A stretch of 64,000 bases of DNA, taken from contig NZ_JACKXD010000002.1 in assembly GCF_014212355.1 (NCBI RefSeq), positions 310,001-374,000 on the forward strand, written 5' to 3'. Shown here piece after piece: positions 44,315 through 52,594 of the stretch. A program made the translations under genes and the position numbers. Below the pieces are notes generated by a model. That model ran no database searches, was not told the origin of the DNA, and worked only from the letters and a program-made list of their open reading frames with translations. Position 1 is the first letter of the stretch. Each line of letters begins with the position of its first letter. This stretch comes from Halobellus ruber. GTDB lineage: Archaea > Halobacteriota > Halobacteria > Halobacteriales > Haloferacaceae.

Positions 44315-44863
44315 ATGACGATACAACAAAACACGGACGGAGTTGTCGAACGGAAAGTCGCAGCTGATCGAGAGGATGAATTCGTGGTTTTCCATATCGG
44401 CCTTCGCATCAACGCGCTCTGGAAGATTCACCGCTGGCTCCCGATCTTTCTGGTTGCCCCTCGTATGGTTCGAGAACTCGTTTCGGAGCCGGAGTCGGGA
44501 TTGCTCGGAAGCCGGACCATCGTTGGTCCAGGTATCCGGAACGTCGGATTCGTGCAGTACTGGGACTCATTCGAGGACCTCCGTGAGTACGCGCGAGATA
44601 GTGATCGCCTACACTTCCCCACTTGGCAGGAGTACTACGAAGACGGCACCAAGGAGGATGCTGCTGTTGGTATTTGGCACGAGACGTACCTCGTTGATCC
44701 GGACGAGTACGAAACGGTCTACAACAATATGCCACCCTTCGGACTGGCAGCGGGCGAGACAACCGAGATCATTCCAGCCGCAGATCAGCATAACACGGCA
44801 GCAGGTCGGCTCGGGCGCACCGACGGGAGCGATTCGCCGTTAGAGACTTCCGGTGAAGAATAG
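44315..44863 (+). CDS. DUF4188 family protein (monooxygenase-like fold)
   Basis: 182 residues: FVVFHIGLRINALWKIHRWL, VAPRMVRELVSEPESGLLGS and FVQYWDSFEDLREYARDSDR are the family blocks, followed by GIWHETYLV. The fold is that of dimeric alpha-beta (ABM-type) barrels, often haem-binding or monooxygenase-like, but the group has no defined activity. I chose the ATG in MTIQQNTD; a GTG 19 codons upstream (44258) is an alternative closer to the AT-rich promoter. The last 25 residues are polar and probably disordered. Confidence 0.7.
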   Translation: MTIQQNTDGVVERKVAADREDEFVVFHIGLRINALWKIHRWLPIFLVAPRMVRELVSEPESGLLGSRTIVGPGIRNVGFVQYWDSFEDLREYARDSDRLHFPTWQEYYEDGTKEDAAVGIWHETYLVDPDEYETVYNNMPPFGLAAGETTEIIPAADQHNTAAGRLGRTDGSDSPLETSGEE

Positions 44864-44922
44864 ATATGGTGTTGCAACTCCCCCCTACCGTAATCAGGAC
44901 TCAGTGAGACTGGTGGGACCCT

Positions 44923-45375
44923 ATGGAACTCAGCGATAGCGGACGGAGAAAACTGGCAGCCGGACTCTCGTATGGTGTCACGGCGGTGGTGAGTCTGGTC
45001 CTGGGTGGACTCTATATGCTCAAGCGCTCCTTTATGCCATACCACGCAGAGGCACTCTCACGGAGTTGGGGCGGGGTTGAGGCGGCCACTCAGGTGCTGA
45101 TCTCAGCGCTAATGACCGTTGCCGGGGGTGGGTGGTTCACAGTCGGTGTCGTGATTCTGCTGTTGCTGGCCTTTCCGTTCCGTAACGATCGGAAATGGGC
45201 CGTCTATGCGTTGCCTATAGTTATTCTACTGTTCTATCTCCCAAACTTGTCGGCGACGCTATCAGTGCTTCAGCATACTCCCGGCACTCCGCCTTGGCAA
45301 GGGAACCTGGTCGCGTGTCTATCAGCGATTGTCGGCCTCGCACTCTATCCGAAGCCGCGGACAACGCAGTCGTAA
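44923..45375 (+). CDS. four-helix membrane protein
   Basis: 150 residues with four hydrophobic segments (about 12-32, 58-74, 75-92, and 92-113) and a last one near 128-143; a loop RNDRKWAV is positive and probably cytoplasmic. No family is recognised. It follows the DUF4188 gene by 59 bases on the same strand and is followed by a family B element 85 bases after its stop. Typical accessory-region gene. Confidence 0.5.
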   Translation: MELSDSGRRKLAAGLSYGVTAVVSLVLGGLYMLKRSFMPYHAEALSRSWGGVEAATQVLISALMTVAGGGWFTVGVVILLLLAFPFRNDRKWAVYALPIVILLFYLPNLSATLSVLQHTPGTPPWQGNLVACLSAIVGLALYPKPRTTQS

Positions 45376-45460
45376 TTGACAGACTGACGCGTTCTATTTT
45401 CGGAGTTCGCCGACAACGAACACCAGAGCCGGTTGAACGCACCCCTGGACGGGGGGCTTA

Positions 45461-45538
45461 TACTGTTGGCTATACCTACGTGACGATTTTCGACACCCCG
45501 GGGTGGCGAAATCCGTCACGCGACTACAGCCGACAGTA
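45461..45538. mobile_element. MITE family B, clean copy
   Basis: 78 bases forming one long imperfect inverted repeat. The ends are TACTGTTGGCTATAC and, read inward on the other strand, TACTGTCGGCTGTAGTC; the centre is ACACCCCGGGGTGG. A 3-bp duplication TTA flanks it at 45458-45460 and 45539-45541. No coding capacity. Confidence 0.85.
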
Positions 45539-45541
45539 TTA

Positions 45542-45790
45542 GCACCCGCGGCATTCGGGCCCTCCGTAACCCCAGCACCGGTGACTGCGAATTTCTCGTG
45601 TTGTACCCTTCCAACACCACTTCTACCTCGCACGATCCGTGGGAAGACATCATCAATCTCGACGGTGGGATAACCAATCAGGAGGGAGAGACGACTACGT
45701 ACACGGTCGTCGTTCCCCTTCAGGAGCTCGAGGGGGACGATGGGGCCGGATCGCCGGTCTCGGAAGCTCGGCTTCGGATGTTCTCGGTGA
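45542..45790 (+). other. possible gene fragment beside MITE B
   Basis: From the MITE edge an open frame reads STRGIRALRNPSTGDCEFLV, then LYPSNTTSTSHDPWEDIINL and DGGITNQEGETTTYTVVVPL, without a start codon or recognised family. It looks coding in composition and may be the rest of a gene cut by the element. Beyond about 45760 it loses sense. Confidence 0.3.
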
Positions 45791-45977
45791 CCGATGCGGG
45801 ATCGTGGACGCCGACGGTCGCTCGACCGTGGTTATCGACGCCGTCGAGGTGCGTTCCGATACAAGGCTCGAACGGAGCGTACTCGGGCCACGAGCCCGGA
45901 TCGTCGGGGACTGTGATCACTCCGGCCCGATGCAACTCACTATCGGTGCTGACTCCGAACTGAGCCCCCGTGATTGA
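45780..45977 (+). pseudogene. fragment resembling the C-terminus of a sugar-1-phosphate nucleotidyltransferase
   Basis: About 65 codons: GDRCGIVDADGRSTVVIDAV, then EVRSDTRLERSVLGPRARIV and SGPMQLTIGADSEL, ending at TGA 45975-45977. The repeated hydrophobic-gly turns and the terminal GADSEL-like motif recall the left-handed beta-helix tail of RmlA-type glucose-1-phosphate thymidylyltransferases. The catalytic domain is missing. The stop codon coincides with the TGA duplication of a family C element. Confidence 0.35.
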
Positions 45978-46056
45978 TACGAATTATTGTAACGAATTAC
46001 CGGTCATCGCCGGAGACGGTGTCGCGATGATCGGTAATTGACTACAATAATCCGTA
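45978..46056. mobile_element. MITE family C
   Basis: 79 bases, almost entirely inverted repeats: the left arm TACGAATTATTGTAACGAAT and the right arm, read inward, TACGGATTATTGTAGTCAAT. The arms are about 33 bases with few mismatches. A 3-bp duplication TGA lies at 45975-45977 and 46057-46059. The ends share TAC...(7 bases)...TGTAGTC at the same offsets as family B. Confidence 0.8.
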
Positions 46057-46151
46057 TGAGGCGTTCCGCGTTCGGCAACCGCGGACGCGAAGAACCGGTG
46101 ACGCTCGATCCCCGACGAGGGGACCCTCGTACCGAACTGGCGCACCGCCGC

Positions 46152-46478
46152 TCAGTCGCGGTCGGACTCCGTGTCGTAACTCCTCGCCGCGCTTCCTTCC
46201 AGTGGGGACCGCTTCCGGGTGATCGCCCACCCGGCGACGACGCTGACGAGGACAACCCCGCCGACCAGCGCAGCGTGAAAGACGATGACGGAGTCGCTGA
46301 CGTCACCGGCCGGCCGGAGGACGACGAAAAGCAGGGTGAACACTGCGATGATCCCGATCGGGACGAGGTTGACAGAGAGATCAGAGAGGAGTTCCCGGTC
46401 GAACTCGCGCCGCCCGTCGGGTTTCGACGCGGCGGAGGTGGCGTCGTCGCCGTCGTTCACGTCGGTTTCTCGCGACAT
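46152..46478 (-). CDS. two-helix membrane protein (DUF6684-like)
   Basis: 108 residues: polar N-terminus (about 1-32), two membrane helices (LVPIGIIAVFTLLFVVLRPA and VIVFHAALVGGVVLVSVVAG) and a short polar tail. The pattern matches a small family common in haloarchaea, with no known function. A perfect 16-bp palindrome lies at 46503-46518, over the expected TATA position. Confidence 0.65.
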   Translation of the reverse strand: MSRETDVNDGDDATSAASKPDGRREFDRELLSDLSVNLVPIGIIAVFTLLFVVLRPAGDVSDSVIVFHAALVGGVVLVSVVAGWAITRKRSPLEGSAARSYDTESDRD

Positions 46479-46834
46479 CGGATGTCTGATCCGACGGTCG
46501 GGGAGGAATTAATTCCTCGTACTCTCTCCCGAAACGCAGTGTCGCTTGTGTGACCACCTCGGGGCGAAAGCGGACGCCCCCGCCGGGAAGAACCGTCTCC
46601 CCCCCTTTGACTGCACGAAGACGTTCGGTGCTCGTGTGTGGCCGTATCCCGGGCGACACCTCAGTCGGTTCTTCCGTTCACGGATAAAAATCCCCGGAGG
46701 GCCGCTGAAACGCCAGTTCAGGTGTCCTCACGGCTGCGACCCGACCGTTCGTTCGAACCCGGGACCGACCACGACACGAACCAGTTCGGCGATCCGACGC
46801 TCACATTTTTGTCCACTGAAACGAACGTAGGTGT
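46479..46834. other. intergenic region upstream of the IclR gene
   Basis: 356 bases without a convincing gene. It holds the promoters of two divergent genes, the palindrome at 46503-46518 and, near 46802-46812, an ACATTTTTGT element that may serve the IclR gene. Confidence 0.5.
46503..46518. promoter_or_regulatory. perfect 16-bp palindrome, likely operator
   Basis: GAGGAATTAATTCCTC is a perfect dyad centred 32 bases before the ATG at 46478 (minus strand), with TTAATT where a TATA box would be. A protein bound here would block the promoter. Confidence 0.5.
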
Positions 46835-47614
46835 ATGAGCGACGAACAACCACGAAAAATACAATCGATCGTAACATCTCATCAAATAATACAGGAACTA
46901 CAGCGACTGGACGGTGCGGGGGCGAGTGAAGTGGCCCAAAACCTCGATATCGGGAGAAGTACGGTCTATCAGTATCTGTCGACGCTCCACTCTGAAGGAT
47001 ACGTAAAAAAGAATGAAACGGAGTATCACATCGGATTGAAATATCTGGATCACGGTATGTACGCCCGCAACAGGCATCCGATCCTCGAACTGGCTCGGCC
47101 GTCGCTGGACAGCCTGATCGAAGAGACCGGGGAGATCGGGTGGCTAACCTGTGAGGACAACGGAAAGCTCGTGACGCTCGACGTCGCCGTCGGGGAGCGC
47201 GGCATCAACGACAAGTTCCGCGGCCGGATCGGCAACCGGGAGTTTATGCACGCTCACGCCGGGGGGAAGGCGATCCTCGCGACGTATCCCGACGAAACAG
47301 TATCCGAAATCATCGACGAGTACGGCCTCCCGGAGTACACTTCCGAGACGATAACCGATACCGAGGCCCTGTTCGAGGAACTGGCGGAGATCCGCGAAAC
47401 CGGGATCGCTGTCAACGACGAGGAGGCGATCACCGGGTACCGCGCGGTCGGCGCAGCCGTGACGCAGGGCGAGGAGACGATCGGTTCGATCACTATCGGC
47501 GGTCCGAAGAACCGCCTCACGGGCACGTACTTCCTGGAGGATCTACCGGACCTGCTGCGCGGGGTAATCAACGAGATCGACCTCCGCGGGTCCGTGTCGT
47601 CGCCCTGGGAGTGA
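46835..47614 (+). CDS. IclR-family transcriptional regulator
   Basis: 259 residues. The N-terminal winged helix (about 10-70) contains RLDGAGASEVAQNLDIGRST and VYQYLSTLHSEGYVKK; the C-terminal IclR effector domain contains GEIGWLTCEDNGKLVTLDVA, the GGKAILATYP block and TGIAVNDEEAITGYRAVGAA. IclR proteins sense a small acid or aromatic and usually control adjacent catabolic operons, so the genes at 48-64 kb are likely targets. GAACAAACG repeats at 47802 and 48011 are candidate sites. Confidence 0.9.
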   Translation: MSDEQPRKIQSIVTSHQIIQELQRLDGAGASEVAQNLDIGRSTVYQYLSTLHSEGYVKKNETEYHIGLKYLDHGMYARNRHPILELARPSLDSLIEETGEIGWLTCEDNGKLVTLDVAVGERGINDKFRGRIGNREFMHAHAGGKAILATYPDETVSEIIDEYGLPEYTSETITDTEALFEELAEIRETGIAVNDEEAITGYRAVGAAVTQGEETIGSITIGGPKNRLTGTYFLEDLPDLLRGVINEIDLRGSVSSPWE

Positions 47615-48129
47615 GCGTATCCGGTACGTCCGTCGCGACCCGGTTTGTACGTGGGACCACACGGTCCCGTGGCCCCGTACCGCGGGAAAACTCGGGCTAC
47701 ACTCGGCGGATGGGTTCGTTCGCGCTCAGAAATAACAGTCGTACACTTGTTTTATGCGTCGGGTCAGCGGGGGGCCGTCCCGACGAGCTGTTGTATATAT
47801 CGAACAAACGGGCGTCACGCGTCGTTCCCGGTCGGCCGTCGACGACCGGCCCACCGGTGCGAGCCGCCGAGCCGATCCCCGACGCTGAGGAGCATTCGAC
47901 GCGAACGGCTCGTTCGTTATTATCAACGACTCGGTGACCCGAACAGTCGACCTCGACGGCCTCGGCTAACCAGTATTATGCCCTGTTTGCCCCGAACACC
48001 GTGTTGATATGAACAAACGACCCGCCGAGAGACGCCGCTCACCGGCCGGTTCGATCCGCTTACGCGACACACTTATTATACCGGTGAACGAATCCCGCGC
48101 CAGCGGCTCCCCCGGACGAACGCGAGACA
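47615..48129. promoter_or_regulatory. long regulatory region before the CoA ligase
   Basis: 515 bases with no convincing gene. It contains two sites sharing ATAT followed by GAACAAACG (GAACAAACG at 47802-47810 and 48011-48019) and a TATA-like ACTTATTATA at 48071-48080, centred about 53 bases before the ATG. Such length for a haloarchaeal promoter is unusual and suggests multiple regulator sites. Confidence 0.5.
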
Positions 48130-49800
48130 ATGAGTGAACTCCAGACTGATACGATCACGTGGCGGGACAACGTCGTAACGCACCGGCTCGACGCGTTCCC
48201 CGAAATCGAAGTGACGACGTACCGCGGGCAGACGGTCCGCGCCTACAGGGACCGGCCGGAGTCACTCTGGAAGCTGTTCGCCGCGGGGGCCGAGGCGTCC
48301 CCGGAGGAGGCCGCGTTCGTGTTCCCCGAAACCGGCGTCCGACGGACCTACCGGGAACTCGCCGAGCGGGTCCATCGGGTCGCCGCGGGGTTGCGCGACC
48401 GGGGGCTGACGGCCGGGGATCGGATCGCGCTCATCAGCGGGAGCCGCCCGGAGGTGATCGAGGTGATCCTCGCCAGCGCCCGGATCGGGGCGGTGACGAT
48501 CCCGCTGAACACCGGGCACTCGGCGTCCGAAATCGAGGGGATGTTCGACACTGCCGCCCCCGACCTCGCGGTGGTCGAATCACGCTCGCTCGACACGCTG
48601 GCGGGAACGGGCTTCGAGACGTCCGGTCGACGGGTGATCCGGATCGGGGACTCCGACGCCTCGGGGTCTTACACCGATCTCCTGAGGCACGACGAGGTCA
48701 GCCTCGACGTCGCTGTCCCGTCTCCCGACGATCTGTGTATGATTATGCACACCTCCGGGACGACCGGACAGCCGAAGGGGGTACCGATCGAACAGTTCCA
48801 CTGCACGAACGCGGTGCTCAACAACGTGTACGTCCACGGGATCGACGACGGGACCACCGTCTTGATCCCGTCGCCGCTGTTCCACGTCACCGGGCTGGTG
48901 TGTGGGTTATTCGTGGCGTTCGCGATCGGCGGCACGTCGGTCGTCCTCCGGGAGTACAGTCCCGAGCGGTTCCTCAGGGCCGTCGAAACCGAGCGCGTCG
49001 AGTACTGTATGGGGGTTCCGACGCACCTCATCCTCGCCGCCGAGGAAGTCGACCAGCGGGACCACGACACGTCGTCGCTTGTGAAGTTCGCGTACGGTGG
49101 GGCCCCGATGCCCGGGGAGGTACTGCCGACGATCCGCAACGCGTTCCCGGAGATCCGACTGTACCACTCCTACGGCAAGACGGAGAACTTCGCCGGCATC
49201 GCGGCGATGCTTCCGGACCAGTACGTCGACGAACACCCGAACTCCGTCGGGATGCCGTCGCCCGTCACGGAGATCGCCGTCGTCGACGAGGACCGCAACA
49301 GGCTCCCGCCCGGCGAGACCGGAGAGCTGGCTATGCGCGGGCCGTTCGTCGCGGAACGGTATCTGAACGCGCCTGGGGGGTCCGACGAGGGGTTCGACGA
49401 CGGCTGGCACTACACCGGCGACGTGGGCGTGATCAGCGACGAGGGACTCATCGAACTCCGTGGCCGCAAGGGGAACATGATGATCCGCGGCGGGGAGAAC
49501 ATCTACCCGGCGGAGATCGAGAACACGCTGTTGGCCAACGAGGACGTCCGCGAGGCGGGCGTGAGTTCGTTCCCGGACGACGTGCTGGGGGAGCGGGTTC
49601 TCGCGGCCGTCGTGCCGAAGTCGGGAGCCAGACTCACCGAGGAGGAGCTACGGCGAACGTGCGCGGCGACCCTCGCCGACCACAAGGTTCCGGACATCTT
49701 CCGCATCGTAGACGAGCTCCCGCGCAACCAGAACGGCAAGCTCGATCGGGGGCAGTTGGTCCCCGAACCGCTCCAGTTCGGGATCAAGTTCCGCGGCTGA
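48130..49800 (+). CDS. AMP-forming acyl/aryl-CoA ligase
   Basis: 556 residues of the ANL family. Key sites: P-loop MIMHTSGTTGQPKGVP at about 203-218, YHSYGKTENFAG, GWHYTGDVGVISDEGL at about 424, RGRKGNMMIRGGENIYPAEI, and the A10 lysine in PRNQNGKLDRG (about 537). It activates a carboxylic acid as CoA thioester with ATP. The side chain may be aliphatic or aryl; the sequence does not decide. As the first enzyme gene after the IclR regulator it probably commits the substrate to the pathway. N-terminus of about 30 residues is unusual in composition but in frame. Confidence 0.88.
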   Translation: MSELQTDTITWRDNVVTHRLDAFPEIEVTTYRGQTVRAYRDRPESLWKLFAAGAEASPEEAAFVFPETGVRRTYRELAERVHRVAAGLRDRGLTAGDRIALISGSRPEVIEVILASARIGAVTIPLNTGHSASEIEGMFDTAAPDLAVVESRSLDTLAGTGFETSGRRVIRIGDSDASGSYTDLLRHDEVSLDVAVPSPDDLCMIMHTSGTTGQPKGVPIEQFHCTNAVLNNVYVHGIDDGTTVLIPSPLFHVTGLVCGLFVAFAIGGTSVVLREYSPERFLRAVETERVEYCMGVPTHLILAAEEVDQRDHDTSSLVKFAYGGAPMPGEVLPTIRNAFPEIRLYHSYGKTENFAGIAAMLPDQYVDEHPNSVGMPSPVTEIAVVDEDRNRLPPGETGELAMRGPFVAERYLNAPGGSDEGFDDGWHYTGDVGVISDEGLIELRGRKGNMMIRGGENIYPAEIENTLLANEDVREAGVSSFPDDVLGERVLAAVVPKSGARLTEEELRRTCAATLADHKVPDIFRIVDELPRNQNGKLDRGQLVPEPLQFGIKFRG

Positions 49801-49917
49801 ACGCCTCACGGAGGCGAGACCCGGGTCAGCGTGACACTGTCCTCTGTCAGCACGGGCGGATCGGTTCGGGCTGTTCGACCGGCCGCGCTGCTGACGCCAA
49901 CCGCGGGTTGGGAAACA

Positions 49918-49923
49918 TTTATT
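49918..49923 (+). promoter_or_regulatory. TATA element for the SDR gene
   Basis: TTTATT centred 30 bases before the ATG at 49951. It shows that the SDR is transcribed from its own start, likely leaderless, even though it follows the ligase by 150 bases. Confidence 0.5.
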
Positions 49924-49950
49924 CGACACGGATCTGTTGGCTCGGACGAA

Positions 49951-50883
49951 ATGTTAGACGATACCGTCTGTGTAGTCGCGGGCGCGGGTCGTGGTCTCGG
50001 AGAGGAAACGGCGAAACTGATGGCCGATGAGGGGGCCTCGGTCGTTGTCAACGACCTCGGGGCCGACCTCTCCGGCGAGGGGCAGGACATCCAGCCCGCT
50101 CAAGAGACGGTGGACGAGATAACCGACGCGGGCGGCGAGGCGATGACCCACTACGGCGACATCACCGACCTGGACTACACCGAGGAACTCATCCAGGACA
50201 CCGTCGACGAGTACGGTGCGGTCCACAGCATCACCAACTTCGCCGGGATCCTCCGGGATCGGATGATCTTCAACATGTCCGAAGACGAGTGGGACGCCGT
50301 GATCGACGTCCACCTCAAGGGCCACTTCTCGCTCCTCCGGAACGCGTCCCAGCAGTGGAAACAGCGGTACGAGGACGAGGAGTTCGAGCGCCAGCGGTCC
50401 TTCCTGGGGGTCTCGAGCAGCGCGGCCATCGGGTGGGCCGGACAGCCGAACTACGCCGCCGCCAAAGCGGGCGTGCTGGGTCTCGTGCGTAACTGCGCGC
50501 AGGAACTCAAGCGGTACAACGTGCGGGTGAACAGCCTCTGGCCGGAGGCGTACACGCGGATGTACAAGTCGATCCCCGAGGAGTACCAGCCCGACGGCAT
50601 GTCCGAGGACACCCACGGCCCACAGCTCGTCGCGCCGCTGCCGGCGTTCATGGCGAGCGAGGCGGCCGAAGACATCACCGGCTGCACCGTCGGCCTCGGC
50701 TCCGGCGAGCTCTCGTTTATCACCGACCCCGACCGCGTCCGGAAGATCACCAAGGAGGTCCCGGCGTCGACGAAGACGGGCGGGTGGACGCCCCAACAGA
50801 TCGCCGACGCCTGGGACGAACTCACGAGCGGCTACGAGACGGAACGGATCGCAAAGCCGAACATTCCCAACGTCGACGAGTAG
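49951..50883 (+). CDS. short-chain dehydrogenase, 3-hydroxyacyl-CoA type
   Basis: 310 residues. Rossmann GAGRGLG at 11-17, NFAG at 96-99, serine cluster at 155-157, and catalytic Y168 and K172 in NYAAAKAG. The sequence, with DLGADLSGEGQDIQPAQETV near the N-terminus, is of the long SDR type related to the dehydrogenase part of peroxisomal multifunctional enzyme 2, which oxidises (3R)-hydroxyacyl-CoA with NAD. The C-terminal 60 residues extend beyond the core. It may oxidise a hydroxyacyl-CoA made by the hydratase of this locus. Confidence 0.85.
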   Translation: MLDDTVCVVAGAGRGLGEETAKLMADEGASVVVNDLGADLSGEGQDIQPAQETVDEITDAGGEAMTHYGDITDLDYTEELIQDTVDEYGAVHSITNFAGILRDRMIFNMSEDEWDAVIDVHLKGHFSLLRNASQQWKQRYEDEEFERQRSFLGVSSSAAIGWAGQPNYAAAKAGVLGLVRNCAQELKRYNVRVNSLWPEAYTRMYKSIPEEYQPDGMSEDTHGPQLVAPLPAFMASEAAEDITGCTVGLGSGELSFITDPDRVRKITKEVPASTKTGGWTPQQIADAWDELTSGYETERIAKPNIPNVDE

Positions 50884-50897
50884 CCGAGATCGGGACG

Positions 50898-51308
50898 CTA
50901 CCTGCGCAACTCGAAGACGGGAATCGCGACGTCGGGGTCGTCGGTGTCGACGAAGGTCACCTCGACCGACGACCCGACCTCGACCTCGTCGGGGCCGCAG
51001 TCCACCACGTCCGTGAGCATCCGCGGTCCCTCGTCGAGTTCGACGTACGCGAGCACGAGCGGCAGGTGTTCCTCGGGCCACCCGGAGACGATCTCGGTGG
51101 CGGTGTACGCGTACACGGTGCCGGTCCCCGCGGCGTCGATCCACTCCACGTTGCCGCTCAGGCAGTCGGGACACCTGGCCCGCGGGTAGTAGTACTGGAG
51201 GTCGCAGTCCTGGCACTCACACAGGAGGAGCCGCCCTTCCGCCGCCGCCGCCCAGTAGGGCGCGGTCTCCGGCGAGATCTCGGGAACGGGTCGCGGTTCC
51301 CAACTCAC
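50898..51308 (-). CDS. DUF35 OB-fold protein with rubredoxin-like zinc ribbon
   Basis: 136 residues. A zinc ribbon with C32, C35, C46 and C49 (CECQDC ... CPDC) precedes an OB fold (GTVYAYTATEIVSGWPEEHL, VLAYVELDEGPRMLTDVVD). DUF35 proteins bind acyl-CoA and act with a thiolase-like partner, as in the ChsH2-Ltp2 pair. The GTG start overlaps the stop of the thiolase-like gene by four bases, so the two are made together and probably form one complex. Confidence 0.85.
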   Translation of the reverse strand: MSWEPRPVPEISPETAPYWAAAAEGRLLLCECQDCDLQYYYPRARCPDCLSGNVEWIDAAGTGTVYAYTATEIVSGWPEEHLPLVLAYVELDEGPRMLTDVVDCGPDEVEVGSSVEVTFVDTDDPDVAIPVFELRR

Positions 51309-52474
51309 CGTCCGACCCTCCCGAGGACCGCGGTCGAGCCGGCGTGTCTCGTCCCCAGATAGCCGCCTGTCCCGTGGGCGATCGCGACCTCGGCGTCGGG
51401 GACCTGCACCTCGGGGTTCGCCTCGCCGCGGAGTTGCCGCACCGCCTCGATGACCTTCGTCATCCCGCCGCGGTCCGGGTGGTTCGAGCAGAGCCCGCCG
51501 CCGTCGGTGTTGAACGGGAGCGTCCCGTGGGGCGCCTTGAGCGCGCCGTCCTCGACGAACGACCCGCCCTCGCCCTTCTCGCAGAAGCCGAGGTCCTCCA
51601 GCGTCTGGAGGACGGTGATGGTGAACGAATCGTAGATGGAGGCGTAATCGACGTCTGCGGGTCCCACGTCGGCCCGGTCGAACGCGCGCTGCCCCGAATC
51701 CCGCGCGGCCGTCCGGGTCAGGTCGACCCGGCCGGCGTCGTGGTGTTCGATTGCGGCTCCGTGGCCCAACACCGCCACGCACTCCCGGGCGAGTTGCCGG
51801 CGTACCTCGTCCGACACGACCACGAACGCCCCGGCCCCGTCGGAGACGACACAGCAATCAAGCAGGTGCAGCGGGTCGCTCACCGTTCGCGACGCCACGA
51901 CCTCCTCGACGGTGACCGGCTCCCGGTACATCGCGTGTTCGTTGTACTGGGCGTGATGCGACGCCGCGGCGCGTATCTCGGCGAGCTGCTCGGATGTCGT
52001 CCCGTACTCGTGCATGTGTCGCCGGGCGGCAAGCGCGTACACCGGCAGCGTCTCGGCGCCGTAGATCCGCTCGAAGTTCTCCTGGAGGATCGAATCGTCG
52101 TGTTCCGGCTGGTCCCGGTCGTCGGTCCGCATCCGGCCGGCCAGGGTGACGAGTGCGACGTCGCATTTGCCGTGGGCGATCGCCGCCGCGGCCTCGCCGA
52201 CGTGGTTGACGTACGCCGAACCGCCGTCGTCGGTCGAATCGAAGTACGACACGTCCAGTCCCAGGTAGTCGGCCATCGCCAGGGGTGGATACCGGCCGAC
52301 CTGGTAGTTCTCACCCGCGGTGAAGTAGCCGTCGACGTCGTCTTTGGCGAGCCCGGCGTCCTCGAGCGCGCCGGCGGCGACTTCCGCGTGTAACTGTGCG
52401 ATCGACTTGTCGGGTGCTTCCCGCGTCGGATGCTCGAAGGCACCCGCGATGTACGCGTCCACGTCGTCTGTCAT
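51305..52474 (-). CDS. thiolase-superfamily protein, Ltp2-like retro-aldolase candidate
   Basis: 389 residues of the SCP2/non-specific lipid-transfer thiolase group. The region where a thiolase has its nucleophilic cysteine reads DSTDDGGSAYVNHVGEAAAA, with no cysteine, and the late thiolase CxG is also missing (AHGTGGYLG). ASIYDSFTITVLQTLEDLG, FCEKGEGGSFVEDG and FNTDGGGLCSNHPDRGG match the Ltp2-type proteins, which split beta-hydroxyacyl-CoA by a retro-aldol reaction using tyrosine, with a DUF35 partner. I therefore infer C-C cleavage that releases an aldehyde or ketone plus a shorter CoA ester, not thiolysis. ATG 52474 begins MTDDVDAYIAGAFEHP. Confidence 0.8.
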   Translation of the reverse strand: MTDDVDAYIAGAFEHPTREAPDKSIAQLHAEVAAGALEDAGLAKDDVDGYFTAGENYQVGRYPPLAMADYLGLDVSYFDSTDDGGSAYVNHVGEAAAAIAHGKCDVALVTLAGRMRTDDRDQPEHDDSILQENFERIYGAETLPVYALAARRHMHEYGTTSEQLAEIRAAASHHAQYNEHAMYREPVTVEEVVASRTVSDPLHLLDCCVVSDGAGAFVVVSDEVRRQLARECVAVLGHGAAIEHHDAGRVDLTRTAARDSGQRAFDRADVGPADVDYASIYDSFTITVLQTLEDLGFCEKGEGGSFVEDGALKAPHGTLPFNTDGGGLCSNHPDRGGMTKVIEAVRQLRGEANPEVQVPDAEVAIAHGTGGYLGTRHAGSTAVLGRVGR

Positions 52475-52594
52475 TGTTGTGTCCTCGACTGGGTTGCTCG
52501 CGGTCCCGACCGTCGCCGTGACGCGGTTTCGACCCCGGCAGCCGCCAGTCACTTGCGGAATGGCCGGCGGGGAGACATTAGTGTTCGGGTGGAG

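Noticed and set aside
47645-48007. Short plus-strand frames in the IclR-ligase gap
   Set aside because: Basic, Arg/Pro-rich translations typical of non-coding GC-rich DNA; the region looks regulatory.
42097-48100. Search for a duplicated tRNA-Glu 3' end as an attachment site
   Set aside because: I could not find a second copy by eye; integration at the tRNA is therefore not claimed as shown.
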